From: Algoriphagus antarcticus | Lineage (GTDB): Bacteria > Bacteroidota > Bacteroidia > Cytophagales > Cyclobacteriaceae | Direction: 5' to 3' | Assembly: GCF_002150685.1 (NCBI RefSeq) | Contig: NZ_MSSW01000072.1 | Span: forward strand, 1-54,191 | Length of the DNA stretch: 54,191 nucleotides | Shown here: piece by piece, positions 1 through 6,995 of the stretch | How the letters are laid out: each line of letters starts with the position of its first letter | Position numbering within the stretch: position 1 is the first letter of the stretch | The notes under the pieces: generated by a model | Told to the model about the DNA's origin: nothing | The model's database searches: none | Seen by the model: the letters and a program-made list of their open reading frames with translations, nothing else | Made by a program: the position numbers and the translations under genes

Positions 1-26
1 CTGCCGGCAGAAAAGCGTACATATAG
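1..26 (-). repeat. Partial copy of dispersed repeat family A (window edge)
   Basis: The first bases match the outer end of a repeat also found at 4902-5045, 10079-10224, 46302-46455 and 54105-54191. The shared end reads GGCAGAAAAGCGTACATA. The rest of the element lies outside the window. Confidence 0.7.
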
Positions 27-87
27 AATATTTAAATTACTATCATCTTATTACCTAACTACTAACCTTAAATTCAGAAATTTTCCA

Positions 88-1173
88 ATGACAAATCATA
101 AACAAAAACTCTTTAAATACACAGCGGTAGTTGCTTTATCAGCAATGAGCTTTGCTTGTGGAGGTACAGAAAAAAATACTGAAACTGACCAAGAATCCGA
201 GGACATGAAAGATAGAATAGAACTGGTTCGCGATGATGCCGCGAAGAAAGTGGATGTGATCATAGACGGTAAGTTTTTCACTTCCTATATCTATCCAGAT
301 TCTCTAGAGAAGCCAGTTCTATATCCAATCAATACTGCAAATGAAACGGCAATTACAAGAGGTTGGCCGGTAACGCCTAGACCAGGAGAGCGGGTTGATC
401 ATCCGCATCATTTGGGACTTTGGTTCAACTATGGTGATGTAAATGGTCTTGATTTTTGGAACAATTCATCCGCGATCGAAGACAAAACAAACTACGGTCA
501 CATCGTGCACAAATCCATCAAGTCAATAAAAAGTGGAAATGAGGAAGGTGTATTGGAAGTGAGTTTGGATTGGATGAATAGCACAGGGGAAGTTCTTTTG
601 ACGGAGAATACTACGTTTATTTTCCGAGGAAAAGACGATCAAAGAACCATAGATAGAATTGCGACGCTTACAGCTCCAAATGGTGAAGTGAAGCTGACTG
701 ACAATAAGGAAGGAATGCTTGGTCTTCGCACGGCGAGACAGTTGGAGCACCCATCCGACAAACCTGAGATCTTCACAGATGCTTCAGGAAAAGCTACTGA
801 TGTGCCGACGATGAATAATGAAGGAATCACAGGAATGTACAAGAGCAGTGAAGGTGTTGAGGGCAATGATGTTTGGGGTACCAGAGGATCTTGGGTTAGT
901 CTGAGCGGAAAGATCAACAATGAGGATATCTCCGTAGCTATCCTTGATTTTCCGTCGAATCCCGGCTATCCAACTTACTGGCATGCACGTGGCTATGGAT
1001 TATTTGCCGCCAACCCATTGGGTCAAAAAGCACTTAGTAATGGCAAGGATGAACTTAACTTCAAACTGGCAAAAGGTGAATCGGCTACTTTCAAGTATAG
1101 AATCATTATTTATTCCAATGAAAGTATCATGGACGGGCAGGTCAATCGGGATTATATCGAATGGGCTAAATAG
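88..1173 (+). CDS. PmoA-like (DUF6807) family lipoprotein
   Basis: This 361-residue protein begins with a lipoprotein signal peptide whose lipobox ends at Cys24 (MSFAC), so it should be anchored to a membrane after export. The rest resembles the Bacteroidota family annotated as PmoA family or DUF6807, with the motif DHPHHLGLWFNYGD at residues 104-117 and LDFWN just after. Members are often found near carbohydrate-utilisation genes, but their reaction is not established and the methane-oxygenase name is probably misleading. It is followed by a strong bidirectional terminator shared with the convergent mutarotase gene. I see no operon partner on the same strand. The family call is fairly sure; the function is unknown. 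Confidence 0.8.
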   Translation: MTNHKQKLFKYTAVVALSAMSFACGGTEKNTETDQESEDMKDRIELVRDDAAKKVDVIIDGKFFTSYIYPDSLEKPVLYPINTANETAITRGWPVTPRPGERVDHPHHLGLWFNYGDVNGLDFWNNSSAIEDKTNYGHIVHKSIKSIKSGNEEGVLEVSLDWMNSTGEVLLTENTTFIFRGKDDQRTIDRIATLTAPNGEVKLTDNKEGMLGLRTARQLEHPSDKPEIFTDASGKATDVPTMNNEGITGMYKSSEGVEGNDVWGTRGSWVSLSGKINNEDISVAILDFPSNPGYPTYWHARGYGLFAANPLGQKALSNGKDELNFKLAKGESATFKYRIIIYSNESIMDGQVNRDYIEWAK

Positions 1174-1191
1174 GGAAATTTGTATAAAGTG

Positions 1192-1228
1192 AAAAGAGGC
1201 TGTCTCATGATTAGGGACAGCCTCTTTT
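1192..1228. terminator. Bidirectional intrinsic terminator
   Basis: A perfect 13-bp stem (AAAAGAGGCTGTC paired with GACAGCCTCTTTT) encloses an 11-nt loop, with A and T runs at the two ends. It sits between the convergent genes at 88-1173 and 1252-2130 and can serve both. Confidence 0.9.
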
Positions 1229-1251
1229 CTACTTTAGACATAAGTACTCTA

Positions 1252-2130
1252 TTATTTTAAAATGGTGATAGAATATTTTTTTGCCTCACTTTCCTTAGCT
1301 TCTAGTTTCAGAATTCCATCTTTCTCCTCGAAGTGATGATTGGAATCAGAACTATCTCCAATGCCCAGCCAAGGCTCAATACAAACGAAAGGAGCTCCCG
1401 GTTTTGCCCAAATACCAAGATAGTCGAAATCCTCAAAATTGACTGAAAGTATCGCGCCTCGATCTTTATGTTTAAAAGTCACTTCTCGTGATTTAAGTTG
1501 CTTGAAAATCAGCGCATCATTGTCGAACAAATGGGTGTGAAGCGGAAGAATAGCGGTGTTGTCTAGCATTAATCTTTGATTCAATCCTATCAGCCCAGTA
1601 TCCTCCACTATCCAGGTGGAATCAGTTTCTTTCTGCGCGAATTCTAGTAAATAGTCTTCATAAACCTCACCATCTCGCAAAGGACAATTGAACGCTGGAT
1701 GTCCTCCAAGTGAATAGAGCATGGTTTCTTCACTCAAATTGGAAACATGGTGCTCTATCGTTAGAGTTTTGCCAACAAGGGTGAAAATCATATCCAATTG
1801 GAATTTGAAAGGATAGTTTTTTAAAGACTCTTCGTCCCAAGTCAATCGAAAGGTAAGAGAAGTATCTGTTTGCTCAATGAGCCGTGGCTTGTGGGAATTA
1901 CGAACCAATCCATGTTTTGGCATTTCATACTTGTTGCCATTTATGAGAGAGTAGCCATTTTTTAGAGCTCCAATTATAGGAAATAGAACTGGAGCCTGAC
2001 TATTCCAAACAGCTGGATCTCCCTGCCAAATATATTCAAGACCTGTGGATTTAGACTTAATGGAGCTAAGCTCCATTCCTATTGGATTGATTTCAACTGT
2101 AAGTTCGGCTGATTGAAGTGTTAAATTCAT
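1252..2130 (-). CDS. Aldose 1-epimerase family protein (LacX-like mutarotase)
   Basis: The 292-residue protein has the galactose-mutarotase fold signature of the LacX subgroup. The conserved His73 lies in PKHGLVRN, a second His144 in LGGHPAFN, and the likely catalytic Glu252 in CIEPWLGIGD. Such enzymes interconvert the alpha and beta anomers of aldoses. There is no signal peptide, so it acts in the cytoplasm. The length is normal for the group. The ATG start follows a short A-rich stretch. Its upstream neighbour on the same strand, the DUF3472 gene, lies beyond it, so the two could be cotranscribed, but the 74-bp gap leaves this open. The exact sugar cannot be read from the sequence. Confidence 0.88.
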   Translation of the reverse strand: MNLTLQSAELTVEINPIGMELSSIKSKSTGLEYIWQGDPAVWNSQAPVLFPIIGALKNGYSLINGNKYEMPKHGLVRNSHKPRLIEQTDTSLTFRLTWDEESLKNYPFKFQLDMIFTLVGKTLTIEHHVSNLSEETMLYSLGGHPAFNCPLRDGEVYEDYLLEFAQKETDSTWIVEDTGLIGLNQRLMLDNTAILPLHTHLFDNDALIFKQLKSREVTFKHKDRGAILSVNFEDFDYLGIWAKPGAPFVCIEPWLGIGDSSDSNHHFEEKDGILKLEAKESEAKKYSITILK

Positions 2131-2204
2131 TGTTAAATAAGATGTGGGTAAAACTGAAATTGTGAAAGGTGACCGAGATTTACTTAGTTGAAAACATAGA
2201 GTGA

Positions 2205-3497
2205 TTAGGGTAATTTATCGAAGTTCACATTCGGAGAGACTCCATTTGATTTACGCTGATGCATGCTATTCAGCTCAATAATTCCATTGAAAAAACCACC
2301 ATTCCTCAGGTAGAATTGCCCAGCTTCTTCTCCGCCTTCAAAGTCTTTTCTGTAGCCTCGTTTTGCAATGTCATCTCCAGTAAATTTCGCTTTGGTCAGT
2401 TCATGCCAGTTGCCACTAGCATCAGCTGCCCATTGATTGCCATAGTTGGCGGAGCGTTCCATATAACCTGATTCTGGAACGAAGTTTTCCAAAAAGGAAT
2501 GAGGTCTTTTATACCAGGTATTTGTCTTTGGTCTTAGAAAACTTGCGATCAGTGTCCATTCTCCTACTTCCGGATCCAAGAAATAGGCAGTATAAATGGT
2601 ATTTCCCTTTCCGTCTGGGGCCACAGAATTGAGAAAGCTGTAGGTCGAGCCAGCTTTCCATGGATATTTAAGAAAGCTTTGGCCACCCGAACCTTCGTTA
2701 CCAAATTCTCCTGTGTACACATCCTCACCCTTTTTGAGCACTAAAATTTTTTCCGCATCAGGAATTTCTCCTGGATTGTCTGTTTTAAAAGGACTCCAAA
2801 CAGAGAAAAGTATTCTTCTTTCAGTGTCCGAATTCACTTGGATGCCAAAATATCCTTCTCCAAAACCATTAGCCATAAAGTAGGAGCCTATAGGATCAGA
2901 TCCTTCGGGAACTGTCACTTCATTATAGAACCACTTGAAGTTTTTATCCTCTGGCAGGGTATAACTTAAGTGAACTGATGGCCCTCTTCGTCCCCAATAA
3001 TAGCGATTATCGATATTGTCTTTGACAAAATCTAGCACCAATTCGCCTTCAGAATTAATTTGAATATTTTTGATTTTGGCAAAGTCATCACCAAACTTCT
3101 CAACCCCACTCAATTTGATCTCATTGTAGCCTTTTATTAGCTTCAGATCACCCACAGCTACGATTCCTGATTTCCCCGCTGAAAGGTTTACGATACGATT
3201 TTGGCCATTTACCTCGATGCTGATTGTGCTGTTGCTTTCTTGTGAAAAAATATATAGCTCCAGAAGTATGCTTGCATCTGAAACAGATTTTATAAAAACT
3301 GAAAATTCTGAATCCGCATTTTCCCAAGTCGTAATTCCATCCGTATCAATTTTCTCTTTCCTCGATCCCTGAGTTTGAAAAGCATTTCCACCAAGAGGTA
3401 TTACAAGTGAGCTATTTAAAACCTCAGTCTCCAGCGTATTGGAAAAAGTAACTTGAGAGATAAGTCAGCAGAAAAGGAGAGCAAGTCTAAAATTCAT
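2205..3497 (-). pseudogene. DUF5077/DUF3472 secreted protein with in-frame TGA in the signal peptide
   Basis: Reading from the ATG at 3497 gives 430 codons in a single frame, broken only by a TGA at 3467-3465 (codon 11). The first ten residues, MNFRLALLFC, and the residues after the stop, LISQVTFSN, form a plausible signal peptide. The N-terminal part (to about residue 115) looks like DUF5077, a beta-rich domain, and the rest like DUF3472 (YYWGRRGPSVHLSY and FMANGFGEGYFGIQVNSDTE). Downstream of the stop the only start-like codon before the DUF3472 region is a GTG at 3155, which would yield a 316-residue protein without signal peptide or DUF5077. A TGG-to-TGA change or a sequencing error are the simplest explanations. 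Members are secreted proteins of unknown, probably carbohydrate-related role. Confidence 0.8.
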
Positions 3498-3659
3498 TTT
3501 TGGTATTTTAGCATAAAGGTAAGGAGCTAAAAGTAAAAATGTTTCTATTGAGATCGATCTAAAGGCCTTTTGTAAAATAATGCTGGCTTCGCACAACTGT
3601 TTTTAAATAGCCTTAGTTTTACTCTCAAATCAATAACCATTAGTAAACCTATTTTAATT

Positions 3660-4679
3660 ATGAAGTACAATCCTATTGGTAAGACTGGCTTGATGGTCTC
3701 CGAACTATGCTTTGGTACTATGACTTTTGGCGGGCAGGAAGAAGATATGTGGGCTAAAATCGGCAAACTTCAGCAAAAAGAAGTGAATGAAATGCTAGGT
3801 GCTGTGATAGAATCAGGAATCAATTTTATTGATACGGCAAATGTTTATTCCTTTGGACAATCTGAACAGTTGCTTGGCCAAGGACTATTGGATTTGTCTG
3901 TGCCTCGAGATGAAGTGGTGATCGCGACCAAGCTTTTGGCGAAGATGAAGGACAAGCCAAACAGCGCCGGACTTTCCAGATACAATGTTTTCAATTCTGT
4001 GGAAGCCAGTTTGAAAAGACTTCAAATGGATTATGTGGATATTTTATACGTTCATGGAGTTGATCCTTTGACATCCCTGGAAGAGATAGTCCGCTCGCTA
4101 AATGATATCGTGGAATCTGGCAAAGTCAGGTACATCGCTATTTGTAATTGGCCAGCATGGATGGTGGCCAAAGCTCAGGCAATTGCACACTACAGGGGAT
4201 GGCACAATTTCATTGGTTTGCAATATTATTATTCCGCAGTGAGCCGAGATATTGAGCATGAGTTGGTGCCTATGGCTGAAGATCACGATTTGGCGATTTT
4301 CCCTTGGAGTCCGCTTGCAGGAGGCTTTTTGACAGGAAAATTTACCAGAGAAGGAGAGGACGCCGATTCCAGAAGAGCCAAATTTGATTTCCCGCCTATT
4401 GATAAGGAAAAAGCTTACGACTTAGTGGATGTGATGGGGAACTTGGCAAAAAATCATGATGCGAGTATTGCGCAGGTTGCTTTGGCTTGGGTACGTCAGC
4501 AGAAAGGAATTACCAGTACAATTATTGGTGCGAAAACCCTTGAGCAACTGAACCTTAATATCGAGTCCACTCAACTCCTTTTGACGGAAGTTGATTTGAG
4601 CAAAATAGATGCGGTAAGTCCACTTCCTATGCTATACCCAGGTTGGATGGTGGAAAGACAGGGGAATTACAGAAAGTAG
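3660..4679 (+). CDS. Aldo/keto reductase
   Basis: This 339-residue protein is a complete NAD(P)H-dependent aldo/keto reductase. The catalytic tetrad is visible: Asp58 and Tyr63 in FIDTANVYSFG, Lys91 in IATKL, and His132 in YVHGVD. The C-terminal nucleotide-binding stretch TIIGAKTLEQLNLNI is also present. The family reduces carbonyl groups on sugars, aldehydes or other small molecules; the substrate is not evident here. It is cytoplasmic. The gene stands alone, 162 bp from the divergent start of the DUF5077/DUF3472 gene, and is closed by a terminator at 4695. The sequence resembles the putative oxidoreductases of the YajO/YhdN type. Confidence 0.92.
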   Translation: MKYNPIGKTGLMVSELCFGTMTFGGQEEDMWAKIGKLQQKEVNEMLGAVIESGINFIDTANVYSFGQSEQLLGQGLLDLSVPRDEVVIATKLLAKMKDKPNSAGLSRYNVFNSVEASLKRLQMDYVDILYVHGVDPLTSLEEIVRSLNDIVESGKVRYIAICNWPAWMVAKAQAIAHYRGWHNFIGLQYYYSAVSRDIEHELVPMAEDHDLAIFPWSPLAGGFLTGKFTREGEDADSRRAKFDFPPIDKEKAYDLVDVMGNLAKNHDASIAQVALAWVRQQKGITSTIIGAKTLEQLNLNIESTQLLLTEVDLSKIDAVSPLPMLYPGWMVERQGNYRK

Positions 4680-4694
4680 GGAAGATAGCCTTTT

Positions 4695-4741
4695 ATCCAG
4701 TCCTGACATTTTCATTCGAGATACGGGACTGGATTTTTTTC
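4695..4741 (+). terminator. Intrinsic terminator after aldo/keto reductase
   Basis: ATCCAGTCC at 4695 pairs with GGACTGGAT at 4726-4734 and is followed by a run of T. It lies 16 bp after the aldo/keto reductase stop codon. Confidence 0.85.
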
Positions 4742-4901
4742 AAAGTATATCAACCACGGTGGGCAGGGCGTTTTACGCAGAGTGCGCAATTGTTTAGGTT
4801 TAAGGGTCTGAAAGCCTTTGCATGTTTTTTGACTTTCAGGTAAAAATACAGCCCGATTTTATCTCCGTTTTTGAAGAACCAATTCATAAATGTTTTTTAT
4901 G

Positions 4902-5045
4902 TATGTACGCTTTTCTGCCAGTAAGCGAATTCTCTTTGGTCAATGGGTTGGAAGACCGATGACCTAAGACCGGAGTAATCCAGAATTCAAGGTGTCTTTG
5001 AATTTTTGATCCTATAAATTTTCTACTGGCAAGATTTCGGATAAC
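4902..5045 (+). repeat. Dispersed repeat family A, full copy (MITE-like)
   Basis: An element of about 145 bp with imperfect inverted ends, TTCTGCCAGTA on the left and TACTGGCAAGA on the right. The core carries two GAATTC sites and a GGTTGGAAGACCGATGACC segment. It has no coding capacity. Other copies are at 10079-10224 (same orientation), 46302-46455 and 54105-54191 (opposite orientation), and one with a different core is at 23798-23925. Confidence 0.85.
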
Positions 5046-5058
5046 CATAATGTTTTTC

Positions 5059-5228
5059 ATGAGTGTTCGCTTTGTTGCACGTTCCGGAAAAAAGCAAAAT
5101 CTTGATTCTAAATCGGATCAAATTCCCCCTTTCTCAAAGGGGGTAAGAGCCTGTCCCGAATATCGGGAGGGATTTTAGGAAGCAAATCAGTATTAAATTT
5201 GGTGACGTGCTGGACTGCGGATACTCAT
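5059..5228 (+). repeat. Dispersed repeat family B, full copy (MITE-like, 170 bp)
   Basis: A 170-bp element bounded by imperfect inverted ends: ATGAGTGTTCGCTTTG at 5059 and, on the opposite strand, ATGAGTATCCGC from 5228. Inside is a CCTGTCCCGAATATCGGGAGGG hairpin, split here as CCCGAATATCGGG. A second copy of the same length, nearly identical, is at 32809-32978. It begins 13 bp after the end of a family A copy. Both families share the outer consensus ATGTTTTT(C/T)ATG followed by TGT-N-CGCTTT. No coding capacity. 5229-5369 shows no further feature. Confidence 0.85.
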
Positions 5229-5369
5229 TATGATTTTTTTGTGGTAGCTGAGAATTGTTCTTAGGCACATTTTTAATTCTTATTTGTATCTTATTAAGCC
5301 TAAAGGCACTATCAGTTTTTAAATGGATTACAAAGTGAATCTAAATGACCATTTTTATTAAGGTTTCAA

Positions 5370-6236
5370 ATGAAAAAATACAAGCCTAAAAAGACATTAA
5401 TTGTAACTCTCTTAGCACTTCCAATAGTGTTTTGTAGTTGTGTCAATCTGAAAACAGTTGGTGATTTTTCTTCTGCATCCACGGAGAGCGTCAAGAATTT
5501 TGAGCGGATTGATTACTCATTTGTAAAACACTGTCTAGACAGATGCACTGATGAAGCGATACGAAATTATGAGATCAATCGTACTCAGGATTGTTCCTGT
5601 GCCCTTTATCAGGAAGCAGACAGCGTCACTCAGGTAATCTACAATTCTATTGAAGGGTATTTTGAAGGGCTAAACAATCTTTCGAATAATGAGCTAACCA
5701 ACTACCGCAGCGATGCTGTGGTGAGTGCGTTAAGTGCGGACGAATTAGGGCCGCTGAAGATTGAGGAGCGAACAGTAAATGCATTTTCCAGCCTTTCCAA
5801 TACGTTGCTGAGAGCTTCCACTGACTTTTACAGACGAAAGAAAATAACCTCCTACATCGAGCAGGCAAACGAACCTATTCAAGTTCTATTAGAAAAGTTT
5901 AGGGTGATTATTGGTACAAATCTGAAAGGTGAATTGAGGTTTAAACGAGAACGCCTTTATAACCTCTATGTGGATATAAAGATGAATGGTACTTTGATTT
6001 CGGAGTATGAAAAAGTCAAAGCAGCTGCAGACTATTATCAAGCCTTGGAAGCAATACAGCGCAAGGAAATTGAATTGGAGGTTTTATCGAAGAGTTTAGA
6101 TGAGATTGCAAAGGGGCATCAGGTATTGTATGACAATCGCAAAAAACTTTCAGTAAAAGATCTCACGGGCTTCCTGCTGAGTTACTCCAACAATGTGAAC
6201 GAGCTGATCTCTGAGTTCAACAAACTTAATGACTAA
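5370..6236 (+). CDS. Uncharacterised cysteine-rich lipoprotein
   Basis: The 288-residue product starts with a basic n-region, a hydrophobic stretch and a lipobox-like VFCSC ending at Cys24, so export and lipidation are likely. Residues 54-80 hold four cysteines (HCLDRC and DCSC), which could form disulfides or bind a metal. The rest is charged and mostly alpha-helical in appearance, with a likely coiled coil around residues 205-250. I do not recognise the family. The next gene starts 5 bp after its stop, so the two form an operon and probably act together. The gene lies directly downstream of repeats A and B, which may have provided a recombination point. Confidence 0.7.
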   Translation: MKKYKPKKTLIVTLLALPIVFCSCVNLKTVGDFSSASTESVKNFERIDYSFVKHCLDRCTDEAIRNYEINRTQDCSCALYQEADSVTQVIYNSIEGYFEGLNNLSNNELTNYRSDAVVSALSADELGPLKIEERTVNAFSSLSNTLLRASTDFYRRKKITSYIEQANEPIQVLLEKFRVIIGTNLKGELRFKRERLYNLYVDIKMNGTLISEYEKVKAAADYYQALEAIQRKEIELEVLSKSLDEIAKGHQVLYDNRKKLSVKDLTGFLLSYSNNVNELISEFNKLND

Positions 6237-6241
6237 AAACT

Positions 6242-6643
6242 ATGGCAAATCTGACTTCAGACCAAGCAAATCAATTGTCTGACAACTTTTACAATTTGGC
6301 AATAGCATTAGCAGACTTTAGGGTTGCAAACTGGGATAGACTTACACCAGAACAAAGAAAAGATCTCAGTGATACACAATACGCCGTTATTAAATGTGGT
6401 GAGGATATTTTGGCGTATTCGACTACTTTAGTAATGGACGAAGTAGCGGATTCTTTGGGGAAAATTAATACCATTACAAAAGATATTAAGGGTACAATAA
6501 AGACCTTAAAAGATATCCAAAAAGGGTTAAATGTTGCCGCTGGAATTTTAGTTCTTGGGGTTGCGATCCTCAATCGGGATACGATGGGAATTGGTAATTC
6601 TATAAAGGATGTATTTACAACCTGGAAAGCGCCAGTCGACTGA
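6242..6643 (+). CDS. Small helical protein with one hydrophobic segment, partner of the preceding lipoprotein
   Basis: This 133-residue protein has no signal peptide. It begins with a helical polar region, and residues 96-109 form a glycine-containing hydrophobic stretch (NVAAGILVLGVAIL) that could insert in or lie on a membrane. Repeated KD(I/L)K patterns before it suggest an amphipathic helix or coiled coil. The 5-bp spacing to the upstream lipoprotein gene implies co-translation. The layout of a helical protein with a late hydrophobic hairpin recalls pore-forming or membrane-associated proteins, but that is only an impression. No family recognised. Confidence 0.65.
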   Translation: MANLTSDQANQLSDNFYNLAIALADFRVANWDRLTPEQRKDLSDTQYAVIKCGEDILAYSTTLVMDEVADSLGKINTITKDIKGTIKTLKDIQKGLNVAAGILVLGVAILNRDTMGIGNSIKDVFTTWKAPVD

Positions 6644-6936
6644 ATTCCACCTCCTGATTTATTCCTTCTAGATTTCTGAATTTATCGGGAAATGCTGGTT
6701 TCATTTAGTCTTTGGGTTACATATCAAGAATCCATGGAAAATGAGTTAATGAGCTAGATGACAGCAACCGACTTAAGGCTTCGACTTTTTGTCCTAAGGA
6801 TGGCATCTTCTCAGCCTGACAGAAAACTCTACATTAATATCTCTGAAAAAAAGCTCAATATGTAACCCACGGAATTCTGAGATAATTGCCTTCTCAGCGA
6901 AAACCTTTGTGTCCCTCTGTGGTAAAATATGTTACA
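6644..6936. other. Non-coding interval
   Basis: About 290 bp between convergent genes. I see no reading frame with family resemblance and no repeat, only a terminator at its right edge. Confidence 0.6.
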
Positions 6937-6973
6937 AAAAAAACGATGAGCTATCAACCCATCGTCTTTTTTC
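6937..6973 (-). terminator. Bidirectional-type terminator after the cytochrome lipoprotein gene
   Basis: ACGATG pairs with CATCGT around an 11-nt loop, flanked by A and T runs on both sides. It lies 22 bp beyond the stop codon of the minus-strand gene at 6996 and could also stop readthrough from the plus strand. Confidence 0.75.
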
Positions 6974-6995
6974 GAACTAGGTCAAGTAGATAAAC

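Noticed and set aside
3465..3467. Selenocysteine or recoded TGA
   Set aside because: No selenocysteine machinery or SECIS-like element is visible, and the position in a signal peptide makes it implausible.
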